From: Hymenobacter mellowenesis
GTDB taxonomy: Bacteria > Bacteroidota > Bacteroidia > Cytophagales > Hymenobacteraceae
Direction: 5' to 3'
Assembly (NCBI RefSeq): GCF_030581005.1
Contig: NZ_JAUQSX010000003.1
Location: forward strand, 372,001 to 436,000
Length of the DNA stretch: 64,000 bases
The position numbers and the translations under genes were made by a program. A model generated the notes under the pieces. That model made no database searches. It was not told where the DNA came from and saw only the letters and a program-made list of their open reading frames with translations. Positions 9,348-17,795 of the stretch are shown here, in pieces. The first letter of the stretch is position 1; each line of letters starts with the position of its first letter.

Positions 9348-9678
9348 GAGTGGGGCCAGCCCCACCCCAACGCTGTACCCGCCCGCACTTTGAAAAGGGA
9401 TGTTGGCAACGCCCGCGTTTAAGGCGCTTTTGATTGGGGAAGGCCGATTATTTCCGAGAAAAATCGGAAGTAATTGGCCATTTTATTTATAAGTAAAATA
9501 TTGATTTTCAATAATTTGTGTCTAGTATGAAAAAAGAAAATTCCGTCAGGAGGGTTCAGGAGGGCCTGGGGGAGGGGTGAGAATAATTTTGATAAAAATT
9601 GATGCATTGCCGGCTTTCCGCAGCATCTGAACCCACCCTACCCATTCTGGCAAAATCAACCCACCCTGCATTTGCGTT
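9348..9678 (+). promoter_or_regulatory. AT-rich upstream region of susC with direct-repeat regulator site and -7 box
   Basis: 331 non-coding bases before susC. It contains TCAGGA at 9546-9551 and again at 9556-9561 (10-bp period). After exactly 22 bases comes TAATTTTG (9584-9591), a perfect Bacteroidota -7 box (TAnnTTTG). The repeat therefore sits just upstream of or over the -33 element, as expected for an activator. The same arrangement occurs before three other PUL genes (17668, 25250, 27817). The rest of the segment is A/T-rich with no visible RNA gene. Confidence 0.7.
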
Positions 9679-12600
9679 ATGAACGAAAAAATTACCTTGT
9701 CAACTAGCGGCGCGCGGGTGCGCGGCCGAAACACTGGCCCGGCGCGGCCCGCCGCGTGGCGCTTGCTGCTGGTGTTGCTGCTGCAACTGCTGGCCGTTGG
9801 CGCCTGGGCCCAAACCACCACGGTAACCGGCAAAATATCGGACGCCAAAGAGGCGCTGCCGGGTGTGAGCATCCAGGTGAAGGGCACCACGCAGGGCGCC
9901 ACCACCGGCGTGGATGGCACCTTTTCCATTGCGGGCGTGAAGCCGGATGCGACGCTGGTTATCAGCTTTATTGGCTACACCACCCGCGAGATTTCGGTGA
10001 ACGGCCAGACCTCATTGAGCGTGGTGCTGCAGCCCGGCACCCAGATGCTGGACGAGGCCGAAGTGGTAGGCGTGGGCTACGGCGAAGTGCGTCGCCGCGA
10101 CCTGACCGGCTCCATTGGCAGCGTGAACGTGGCGGAGCTGCAAAAGGCTCCGGTTACCTCGTTTGAGCAGGCCCTGGCCGGCCGTGTGGCGGGCGTGCAG
10201 GTGACTTCGACCGACGGGCAGCCCGGTGACGCGGTGAACATCGTGATTCGCGGCAACAACTCGGTGAACAACAGCAACGCGCCGCTCTACGTCATCGACG
10301 GTTTCCCCATTGAAAACCCCAACAACAACTCCATCAACCCGGCCGATATCGAGAGCATCGACGTGCTGAAAGATGCTTCGGCCACGGCCATTTACGGCTC
10401 ACGCGGAGCCAACGGCGTGGTCATCATCACCACCAAGCGCGGCAAGAAAGGCCCGCCCCAGATTTCGTACGACGGCTACGTGGGCATCAACAAGGTCATT
10501 AAGCGCATGGAGGTGCTGAGCCCCTACGAGTACGTGCGCCTGCAAAACGACCTGAACCCGGCCCTGGCCGCGCCCTACTTCACCGACGGGCGCACGCTGG
10601 AAAGCTACCGCAACGTGAAGGGCGTGGACTACCAGAACGAGCTGTTCAAGACCGCGCTGTTTCAGAACCACACGCTCTCGCTGCGCGGCGGCACCGACGC
10701 GACGAAGTACTCCTTCTCGGGCTCGCTGACCGACCAGAAGGGCGTGATTACGGCCAGCGGCTTCCGGCGCTACCAGGGCCGCCTCACCCTGGACCAGCAG
10801 GTGGGCACCAAGCTGAAAGTGGGCCTGAACGTAAACTACGCCGACACCAAGCAGTACGGCACCATTCCGCGTAACCAGACGGGCTTCAACTCGGGCAACA
10901 GCGAGTATTTCAACCTCGTGTACGCGGTGCTGACGCAGAAGCCGGTGTCGTCGAGCGGCGACGACGCGGCCCTGCTGGCCAGCTTCACCGACCCCGACCT
11001 GGCGGCGCTGGACAACCGCGTGAACCCGCTGTATTCGGCTCAGAACGAAATCAACGACAACTACAACGGCAACCTCACGGCCAACCTCTACCTCAACTAC
11101 GACTTCACCAAAGACCTGTCGCTGCGCGTGACGGGGGGCACGAACCTGAACCGCGGCCGCCGGGAAATCTTCAACAACTCGCTTACCCGCAGCGGCAGCT
11201 CGCTCACCTCCCAGGGCACCAACGGCGTGAACGGCAGCCTCTTCTACACCCAGGCCAACGACTACAACAACGAGTACGCGCTGACCTACAACAAGGAGTT
11301 CAACCAAAACCACAAGCTGAATCTGCTGGGCGTGTACTCCATGCAGTTCAACAATTCGCAGTCGTTCGGCTTCACGGCCAATCGCGTGCCGAACGAGGCG
11401 TTGGGCGTGAGCGGCCTGGACGAAGGCACGCTGTCGAGCTCGACTTCGGCCACCTCGCGGTTCACGCTGCAATCGTACACCAGCCGCATCAACTACACGC
11501 TGTTTAATAAGTACATTTTCACGGGTTCGTTTCGGGTCGATGGCTCCTCGAAGTTTGCCCCGGCCAATCGCTACGGCTACTTTCCCTCGGCGGCGGTGGC
11601 CTGGCGCCTGGGCGACGAAAACTTCATGAAGGCCCTGCCGGTGATTTCGAACGCCAAGGTGCGGGCCAGCTTCGGCTCGGTGGGAAACAACCGGGTGAGC
11701 GACTTCGCCTACCTCTCCACCATCACCACCGACGTGAACCTGGGCTATCCCTTCGGCACCACGCTGGGCCAGGGCTTCGCCGAAACCTCGCTCGGCAACC
11801 CCGATTTGAAGTGGGAAACCACCACGTCCTTCGACGGCGGTCTGGAGCTGGGCTTCCTGAAAGACCGGATTGCGCTGGAAGTGGACGTGTACCAGAAGAA
11901 AACCACCGACCTGCTGCTCAGCTCGGCCCTGCCTACTAGCACGGGCTTCGGAAGCAGCGTCATCAACGTGGGCGCTACCCAGAACCGGGGCGTCGAGTTC
12001 ACGCTGAACACGGTGAACGTGAGCAACAGCAACTTCACCTGGAATACCAATTTCAACATTTCCTTCAACCGCAACCAGCTGGTGTCGCTGAACACCGGTC
12101 AGGACAACATTGTGACCCTGACTGGCTCGGGCGGGGCGTTTTCGAACAACCAGTCGCTGTACCTGGCGCAGGTGGGCCGGCCCATTTCGATGTTCTACGG
12201 CTATGTGTTTGACGGTATTTACCAGTTCACGGACTTCGACCAGTTGGCCAACGGCACCTACGTGCTGAAGGACGACCGGCCCTCGCTGGGCACCGTGACC
12301 GGCGCGGTGGCCGGCCGCCTGAACGGCACGCGCCCCGGCGACATCAAGTACCGGGACCTGAACGGCGACAACGTGATTGACGAAAACGACCGCACCATCA
12401 TCGGCGACCCCAACCCGACGCACACCGGCGGCTTCTCGAACAACTTCACCTGGAAGGGCTTCGACCTGAACGTGTTCTTCCAGTGGTCGTACGGCAACGA
12501 CATCTTTAACGCCAACCGCGTGTACCTGGAAGGCGGCAGCCCGCCCAACCTGCAGGTGAACTACCTGGCTACCTACGCCGACCGCTGGACGCCCACCAAC

Positions 12601-12933
12601 CCAAGCAACGAGATTCCGCGCGCGGTGGTAGCCGGCGTGGCCGGCAACGTGAACGGCACCCGCGTGTTCTCGAGCCGCACGGTGGAAGACGGCTCGTTCA
12701 TTCGCCTGAAAACCATTCAGCTGGGCTACAACGTGCCGGCGCTCTACGCCAAACGCGTGGGCTTGCAGGGCGTGCGGGTGTACGCCTCGGCCCAGAACCT
12801 GAAAACCTGGACCAACTACTCGTTTTACGACCCGGAAGTGTCGACCAAGGGCTTCGGCCTGCAAAACGGCTACGACTTCTCGCCCTATCCGCGGGCGCTG
12901 GTGCTCACGGCCGGCCTGAACATTACCCTGTAA
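9679..12933 (+). CDS. SusC/RagA-type TonB-linked outer membrane transporter
   Basis: A 1084-residue protein with a long positively charged leader and a signal peptide ending near AWAQ (~residue 45). Next is a carboxypeptidase-regulatory-like beta domain (TVTGKISDAKEALPGVSIQVKG), then the TonB-dependent plug with the SusC signature (IRGNNSVNNSNAPLYVIDGFP, DIESIDVLKDASATAIYGSRGANGVV) and a large beta-barrel ending in an aromatic-rich strand. It imports oligosaccharides across the outer membrane with its SusD lid. It is the first gene of the susC-susD-DUF5017-ferritin-like set and has its own promoter carrying the TCAGGA repeats. Confidence 0.97.
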   Translation: MNEKITLSTSGARVRGRNTGPARPAAWRLLLVLLLQLLAVGAWAQTTTVTGKISDAKEALPGVSIQVKGTTQGATTGVDGTFSIAGVKPDATLVISFIGYTTREISVNGQTSLSVVLQPGTQMLDEAEVVGVGYGEVRRRDLTGSIGSVNVAELQKAPVTSFEQALAGRVAGVQVTSTDGQPGDAVNIVIRGNNSVNNSNAPLYVIDGFPIENPNNNSINPADIESIDVLKDASATAIYGSRGANGVVIITTKRGKKGPPQISYDGYVGINKVIKRMEVLSPYEYVRLQNDLNPALAAPYFTDGRTLESYRNVKGVDYQNELFKTALFQNHTLSLRGGTDATKYSFSGSLTDQKGVITASGFRRYQGRLTLDQQVGTKLKVGLNVNYADTKQYGTIPRNQTGFNSGNSEYFNLVYAVLTQKPVSSSGDDAALLASFTDPDLAALDNRVNPLYSAQNEINDNYNGNLTANLYLNYDFTKDLSLRVTGGTNLNRGRREIFNNSLTRSGSSLTSQGTNGVNGSLFYTQANDYNNEYALTYNKEFNQNHKLNLLGVYSMQFNNSQSFGFTANRVPNEALGVSGLDEGTLSSSTSATSRFTLQSYTSRINYTLFNKYIFTGSFRVDGSSKFAPANRYGYFPSAAVAWRLGDENFMKALPVISNAKVRASFGSVGNNRVSDFAYLSTITTDVNLGYPFGTTLGQGFAETSLGNPDLKWETTTSFDGGLELGFLKDRIALEVDVYQKKTTDLLLSSALPTSTGFGSSVINVGATQNRGVEFTLNTVNVSNSNFTWNTNFNISFNRNQLVSLNTGQDNIVTLTGSGGAFSNNQSLYLAQVGRPISMFYGYVFDGIYQFTDFDQLANGTYVLKDDRPSLGTVTGAVAGRLNGTRPGDIKYRDLNGDNVIDENDRTIIGDPNPTHTGGFSNNFTWKGFDLNVFFQWSYGNDIFNANRVYLEGGSPPNLQVNYLATYADRWTPTNPSNEIPRAVVAGVAGNVNGTRVFSSRTVEDGSFIRLKTIQLGYNVPALYAKRVGLQGVRVYASAQNLKTWTNYSFYDPEVSTKGFGLQNGYDFSPYPRALVLTAGLNITL

Positions 12934-12957
12934 ATCCCACCCGATTCGTTTTTACTC

Positions 12958-14676
12958 ATGAAGTCACTCCGCCGCCCCCTGGCTTTGGCCGTGCTGGTCG
13001 CCGCGCTGTTCAGCGCCTCGTCGTGCGAGATTCTGGACACCAAGCCCACCAATTTCGTCGACCCTTCGCTTTACTTCACCAACGAAACCCAGCTGAACGC
13101 GGCCCTCAACGGCGTGTACGACGAGCTGGGCCGCAACCCCTTCTACGCCAGCATCTACCCGCTGGTGTACGCCAACAACACCGACGAATCGACCTACACC
13201 AGCTCGTCGGGCAGCAACATCTACTCCTACAACCCCGTCAACTCCGACGCCAACGTGGCCAACCTGTGGGCTCAGCTCTACACCGGCATTGACCGGGCCA
13301 ACTTGCTGCTGGCCAACATGAACCGCGCCAAGGGCGTGTCGGAGGCCAGCATGCGCCACATCGAGGGCGAGGCACGGTTTCTGCGGGCCTACTACTACTT
13401 CATCCTGGCGCAGTGGTGGGGCGACGTGCCGCTGAAAACCACGCCCACCACTCAGGCCGCCGACGGGCAGATTGCCTTCACGCCGGCCAAGGACGTGTAC
13501 GACTTCGCTATCGCGGAAATGACGGCCGCCGACGGCCTGCTGCGCGACCAGCTGCCCACCGCCTTCCCATACAACGAGCGGATAACCAACACCGTGGTGG
13601 AGGGCATTCTGGCCCGCGTGTGCCTCTACGCCGCCGGCGCGCCCATCAACGACACCAAGCGCTACGCCGAGGCCCTGACCTGGGCCAAGAAGGTGCGCGA
13701 CTCGGGCCTGCACCAGTTGCACCCGGACTTTAAGCAGGTGTTCATCAACATGTCGGCCGATGCCTACGACCTCACCTACCGCGAAAGCATGTGGGAGGCT
13801 GGCTTCACCTACAACCCCAGCATTGGCACGCTACGCGAGCAGGCCCAGACCAACATCGGCATTCAGAACTCCAACAACGCCGTGGGCCAGTCGAACCGTC
13901 TGGAGCAGGGTACCGGCATTCTCTACAAGAGCTACGAATCGACGGTGACCTACAGCACCACCACTCCCATCACCCCGCTCACGGATGTATCGCCGGACCT
14001 GCGTCGCGACTGGACCCTGGCGCCCTTCAGCTACACCACCACCGGTACCGTGACCACGGCCACCATCCCCACGGAAGTGCCCTGGACGGCTTCCAACCGC
14101 ATCTGGCACCGCGACTGCGGCAAGTGGCGCCGCCAATACGAAGTGGTGCTGCCCAAAAACGCTACTGATAACGGCCGCAACTGGCCCATTCTGCGCTACT
14201 CCGACGTGCTGCTGATGCTGGCCGAGGCCGAAAACGAAGTGAACGGCCCCACCGCCACCGCCTTCGATGCCATCAATCAGGTGCGCCGCCGCGGCTACGG
14301 CCTGCTGCTGAGCCCCGCCCCGGTGCCGGCCCCGCCCGCCGCCACGGCCGTGAACCTGACCGGCTTGTCGCAGGCCGGTTTGCGGCAGGCCATCCGCGAC
14401 GAGCGCATGCGCGAGTTGGCCTTTGAGGCCCTGCGTCGCCAGGATTTGAAGCGCTGGGGCATCCTGGTGCCCCGCGTAATTGAAACCGCCAACATCGCCC
14501 TCAGCGGCAGCCCCGAAACGCTGCCTAACGGCTTGCAGCGCGTGCCGCCTACCACCGACGCCCCAGCCAACTACACCTTCTACCGGCCCAACGTGGACGC
14601 CAACGACATTCTGTTGCCCATTCCGATTGTCGAAATCATCAACAACAAGCTCGCGAAGCAGAACCCTGGCTACTAA
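12958..14676 (+). CDS. SusD/RagB-family nutrient-binding outer membrane lipoprotein
   Basis: A 572-residue lipoprotein (lipobox SASSC, Cys23) starting 24 bases after susC. SusD features are an N-terminal NxxxSL-type region, TPR-like helices with GEARFLRAYYYFILAQWWGDVPL, WPILRYSDVLLMLAEAENEVNG in the middle, and a C-terminal LPIPIVEIINNKLAKQNPGY end typical of the family. It forms the surface lid over SusC and binds the glycan. Its pairing with the adjacent susC is certain; the ligand is not evident. Confidence 0.96.
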   Translation: MKSLRRPLALAVLVAALFSASSCEILDTKPTNFVDPSLYFTNETQLNAALNGVYDELGRNPFYASIYPLVYANNTDESTYTSSSGSNIYSYNPVNSDANVANLWAQLYTGIDRANLLLANMNRAKGVSEASMRHIEGEARFLRAYYYFILAQWWGDVPLKTTPTTQAADGQIAFTPAKDVYDFAIAEMTAADGLLRDQLPTAFPYNERITNTVVEGILARVCLYAAGAPINDTKRYAEALTWAKKVRDSGLHQLHPDFKQVFINMSADAYDLTYRESMWEAGFTYNPSIGTLREQAQTNIGIQNSNNAVGQSNRLEQGTGILYKSYESTVTYSTTTPITPLTDVSPDLRRDWTLAPFSYTTTGTVTTATIPTEVPWTASNRIWHRDCGKWRRQYEVVLPKNATDNGRNWPILRYSDVLLMLAEAENEVNGPTATAFDAINQVRRRGYGLLLSPAPVPAPPAATAVNLTGLSQAGLRQAIRDERMRELAFEALRRQDLKRWGILVPRVIETANIALSGSPETLPNGLQRVPPTTDAPANYTFYRPNVDANDILLPIPIVEIINNKLAKQNPGY

Positions 14677-14700
14677 CTCCCACCCGACGCACTGCTCCTT

Positions 14701-15666
14701 ATGAAAAAGCTATTCGCCGCGCTCCTGCTGGCCGGCCCCCTGCTGGCGGGCTGCGAGAAATACAGCAACCCAGCCCCCGACTTTACCGTGACGGCCGACC
14801 AAACCACTGTGAAAGTGGGCACCACCGTCAACTTCAACCTGACCGGCAAGGTCGACAACCTGCTGTTCTACTCCGGCGAAGCGGGCCGCAACTTCGACCT
14901 GCGCAATAACTACAGCCAGTCTGACGGCGTGCCCGAAATGCAGTTTCTGAGCACCGTAGCTGCCGCCACTGTGCCCACGCCGGCGCCGGTGCCGGCCCCC
15001 ACCGTAGTAGGCACCCAGAACCTGCGCGTGCTGGTATCCACCGACTTCGACGGCCAGACGACCACCGGCGGCGGCTACGACTCCGTCAGCGTGCGCAAAG
15101 CCACTTGGACGGACATCACCAGCCGCTTCACGCTCAGCGCCACGGCCAACAACCTCTCGTCGGGCGTGGTGAACCTCAACGATTTTAAGGTGGCGGGCAA
15201 ACTTACCTACATCGCCTTCCGCTATGTGAGCGTGGCCCCGCTGGCTACCAGCATTCAGCGCGCCTGGACCATCAGCACCTTTCAGGTGCGGACGCGCTTC
15301 CCCAACAGCGTGGTATACACCAACGCCAACACCAACACCGAGAGCGGCTTCTCCATCTTCAACTTCAAGGGCCTGCCCAACACCTGGGTGAGCGCCGCCA
15401 CCCTGACGCACACCGCCCCCGCCACCACCGCTCCCGCCGACGACGACTGGGCCATCTCGAAAGGATTCGATTTTACCAAGGTGAACTCCGACGCAGCCGG
15501 CGGCATCAAAGTGAAGGCCCAGGGCCTGATTGACCCGCTGCCCCCCGTGTATTCCTACAAATACAACACGCCCGGCACCTACAAAGCCGTGTTCTACGGC
15601 CAGAGCGGCGATATCAACAGCCAAAAGGAACTGGTGCGCGAGGTGATGATTACCGTCACGCCTTAG
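14701..15666 (+). CDS. DUF5017-type surface lipoprotein
   Basis: A 321-residue lipoprotein (lipobox LLAGC, Cys18) 24 bases after susD. It looks like the DUF5017 family: a PKD-like beta domain (VTADQTTVKVGTTVNFNLTGKVDNLLFYSGEAG), a central jelly-roll and a second Ig-like C-terminal strand set (TYKAVFYGQSG). Proteins in this position are usually surface glycan-binding proteins (SusE/F-like or SGBP) that help capture the polymer. The binding role is inferred from position and domain type. Confidence 0.8.
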   Translation: MKKLFAALLLAGPLLAGCEKYSNPAPDFTVTADQTTVKVGTTVNFNLTGKVDNLLFYSGEAGRNFDLRNNYSQSDGVPEMQFLSTVAAATVPTPAPVPAPTVVGTQNLRVLVSTDFDGQTTTGGGYDSVSVRKATWTDITSRFTLSATANNLSSGVVNLNDFKVAGKLTYIAFRYVSVAPLATSIQRAWTISTFQVRTRFPNSVVYTNANTNTESGFSIFNFKGLPNTWVSAATLTHTAPATTAPADDDWAISKGFDFTKVNSDAAGGIKVKAQGLIDPLPPVYSYKYNTPGTYKAVFYGQSGDINSQKELVREVMITVTP

Positions 15667-15721
15667 CATTCGCAGGGCACCTCACCCAATCCATCTACTC
15701 CATTTCCCACCCGCATTCTCA

Positions 15722-16462
15722 ATGGCTCAATCCGTACAAATTGCCGAGGCTGAACCCAGCCAGTCGCTTCACACGCCTATGCAGCGGCGGTCTTTTTTTA
15801 AGTACGCGGGGGCTACCGCCGGGGCAACGGCCCTGGTGCTGGCCGGCTGCTCGAAGGACGACAGCGAACCTGCCACCGCGCCGGTCAACGTGGGTTCGGG
15901 CGACATTGGCGTGCTGAACTATGCCTACGCCCTGGAGCAGCTCGAAGCCGCTTTCTACGCCGCCGTGCGCGGCGGGAGCTACTACACCAGCCTGGCCGCC
16001 ACCAGCGCCGAGCGCCTGGCCCTCGACGACCTGTATTACCACGAAGTCATTCACCGCGACTTCCTCAAGGCGGCCATCACGGCTGCGGCGGCTGGCAGCA
16101 TCATCCCGGCCCTCGAAGTCGATTTCACTACCAACGCGGGCTACATAGATTTCACCACCCGCGCCAGCGTGCTCAACGCGGCCCGCGTGTTTGAAGACTT
16201 GGGCGTGGCCGCCTACAACGGCGCGGCCAAGTACATCACCGACCCCAAGTACCTGGTGCTGGCTGGCAAAATCGTATCGGTGGAAGCCCGGCACGCGGCG
16301 CTCATTCGCGACTTCATCACGGAAGCCACCTTCATCGGGGCCGACGTGGCGCGCATCAATACCACGGCGCTGGAAATATCCCGTGAGCCGGCCGAAATAG
16401 TGAGCATGGTAAATAACTATCTGAAGGACAATTCGAAGCTGGACGTGTCTGGCCTGAAATAG
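15722..16462 (+). CDS. Ferritin-like (Ferritin_2/Rds1-like) Tat lipoprotein
   Basis: A 246-residue protein. A second Met at 15779 directly precedes the twin-arginine motif QRRSFFK and may be the true start. The signal ends in a lipobox (LAGC), so it is a Tat-exported lipoprotein. The remainder is a four-helix ferritin-like fold with paired Glu/His metal-type positions: NYAYALEQLEAAFY, YYHEVIHRDFL, FEDLGVAAYNG and SVEARHAALIRDF. Family members are known as desiccation- or stress-related proteins, mostly uncharacterised. It lies 55 bases after the DUF5017 gene, within the susC operon, and next to a second copy. Confidence 0.82.
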   Translation: MAQSVQIAEAEPSQSLHTPMQRRSFFKYAGATAGATALVLAGCSKDDSEPATAPVNVGSGDIGVLNYAYALEQLEAAFYAAVRGGSYYTSLAATSAERLALDDLYYHEVIHRDFLKAAITAAAAGSIIPALEVDFTTNAGYIDFTTRASVLNAARVFEDLGVAAYNGAAKYITDPKYLVLAGKIVSVEARHAALIRDFITEATFIGADVARINTTALEISREPAEIVSMVNNYLKDNSKLDVSGLK

Positions 16463-16507
16463 GCCGCTGGGCTGCCTTCTTTTCTTCTCATTTCCTTCGC
16501 CATTACC

Positions 16508-17527
16508 ATGAATATCTTCCAGATTATCACCGAGATTGAAAAAATTGACCCCGAGGTGTACGACCGCCTCGACTCACGGCGTAGCATATTCCGGCACATG
16601 GGCGGCCTGGGCCAGAAGCTGACGGCCGCCGCCGTGCCCCTGGCCCTCGGGGCCGTGCTCAACAAAGCTTACGCCCAAACCAGCGCTGCCCCCAGCGTAG
16701 CCGACGTGCTGAACTTTGCCCTCAAGCTGGAGCACCTCGAAGCCAACTTCTACAACCTGGGCCTGGGCAACGGCACCGACCCGCTCACCACGGCTCAAAA
16801 CACCCTGCGCAACGGTTTCAGCGCCAACAACCTGAGCTCGCTGCTACGGATGCGGGCCGATGAAAACAACCACGTCCAGTTTCTGCGCGATACGCTCGCG
16901 GCGCTAGGCGCCACAGCCATTCCGGTGCCGGCCCTCACGCAGTTCGATTTCACGGGCGGGCGCGGCAGCGCGGGCGGGCCGTTTGCGACGGTGTTTACCA
17001 GCGCGGCCACGTTTCTGGCCGTGGCGCAGTCGCTCGAAGACACGGGCGTGCGGGCCTACAAAGGCGGCGCGCCCTACCTGATGGGCAACAAAACCGTGCT
17101 CGAAGCCGCCCTCAACATCCACTCGGTGGAGGCCCGGCACGCCTCGCGCCTGCGCACTATGCGCCGTGCCGGAGCCACCAACAACACGGCCGCCACCGTG
17201 GCCCCCGCCACCGTGACGGGCCTGGAAGCCGAGCGCACCGCCTCGCCTAAAAGCTGGGTGTCGGGCAAGGACAACGGCGGCGCCCAGCCCGCCCAAACGG
17301 CCGCCATCTACAACGCGGGCACGCTGCCGGCCGGCACGCCCACCGGCATTACCTTCCCGGCCGAGGACAATTTTATACAGGGCGGCCTGGACTTGCGTAC
17401 GACCACCACGGTGGCCGGCATTCCGCTGCTGGCTTTTTCGGAGGCATTTGATGAGCCGCTGGACGTGCCTTCGGTAAACGCCATTGCCCGCACCTTCACG
17501 GTGGCCAGTAGTACCTTGTTCGCGTAG
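16508..17527 (+). CDS. Ferritin-like (Ferritin_2) protein, second copy
   Basis: A 339-residue protein 45 bases downstream of the first ferritin-like gene and similar in layout. RRSIFRHMGG followed by a hydrophobic run ending AYAQ suggests Tat export, but there is no lipobox. Ferritin-like helices are seen in LNFALKLEHLEANFY, MRADENNHVQFLRD, SLEDTGVRAYKGGAPYL and SVEARHASRLR. The C-terminal ~110 residues, rich in Thr/Ala/Gly, form an extension absent from the first copy. It is the last gene before a strong terminator. Function is unknown; a secreted di-metal oxidase or metal store is possible. Confidence 0.8.
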   Translation: MNIFQIITEIEKIDPEVYDRLDSRRSIFRHMGGLGQKLTAAAVPLALGAVLNKAYAQTSAAPSVADVLNFALKLEHLEANFYNLGLGNGTDPLTTAQNTLRNGFSANNLSSLLRMRADENNHVQFLRDTLAALGATAIPVPALTQFDFTGGRGSAGGPFATVFTSAATFLAVAQSLEDTGVRAYKGGAPYLMGNKTVLEAALNIHSVEARHASRLRTMRRAGATNNTAATVAPATVTGLEAERTASPKSWVSGKDNGGAQPAQTAAIYNAGTLPAGTPTGITFPAEDNFIQGGLDLRTTTTVAGIPLLAFSEAFDEPLDVPSVNAIARTFTVASSTLFA

Positions 17528-17574
17528 AGACGCACTGTTTTGCGGCTCGTTGAGGAACGAGACCGTTCCACAAG

Positions 17575-17613
17575 CCAAAATCCCCCGGCCACCCGCCGGG
17601 GGATTTTGGTTTT
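17575..17613 (+). terminator. Intrinsic terminator after the susCD operon
   Basis: A perfect 15-bp stem (17575-17589 with 17595-17609), a 5-base loop and a following TTTT. It lies 48 bases after the second ferritin-like gene and separates the susC unit from the lyase unit. The arms are AT-bounded (CCAAAA...TTTTGG), so the signal would also work on the opposite strand. Confidence 0.88.
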
Positions 17614-17667
17614 GTAGAGATACTGTCTTAACCCAAAAAAACGGCCCGGACGATAAATCCTTTGCCA

Positions 17668-17713
17668 TCAGGATGGTTCAGGAGGGACGGGGGGGAGCGG
17701 GAAACGAAGTTTG
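17668..17713 (+). promoter_or_regulatory. Direct-repeat regulator site and -7 box of the T9SS lyase gene
   Basis: TCAGGA at 17668-17673 and 17678-17683, then 22 bases, then GAAGTTTG (17706-17713), which fits TAnnTTTG except for its first base. About 20 bases around the repeats (ATCAGGATGGTTCAGGAGGG) match the susC site at 9546 almost completely, although the surrounding sequences are unrelated. Confidence 0.68.
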
Positions 17714-17795
17714 AAGAAGCAACCACGCGGCCAACTGGGCTGCGTGGGTTGCCCACATCGACTTATTCAAATTCCCACTATTCCCGCTCTTTTCA

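Noticed and set aside
10399..12864. 821-residue open frame on the - strand inside susC
   Set aside because: It is a high-GC antisense shadow: its composition mirrors the susC codons, it has no domain or start signals, and susC on the + strand is certain. The same holds for the antisense frames at 3065-4393, 5630-6928, 29211-30224, 30164-31522 and 34250-36406.
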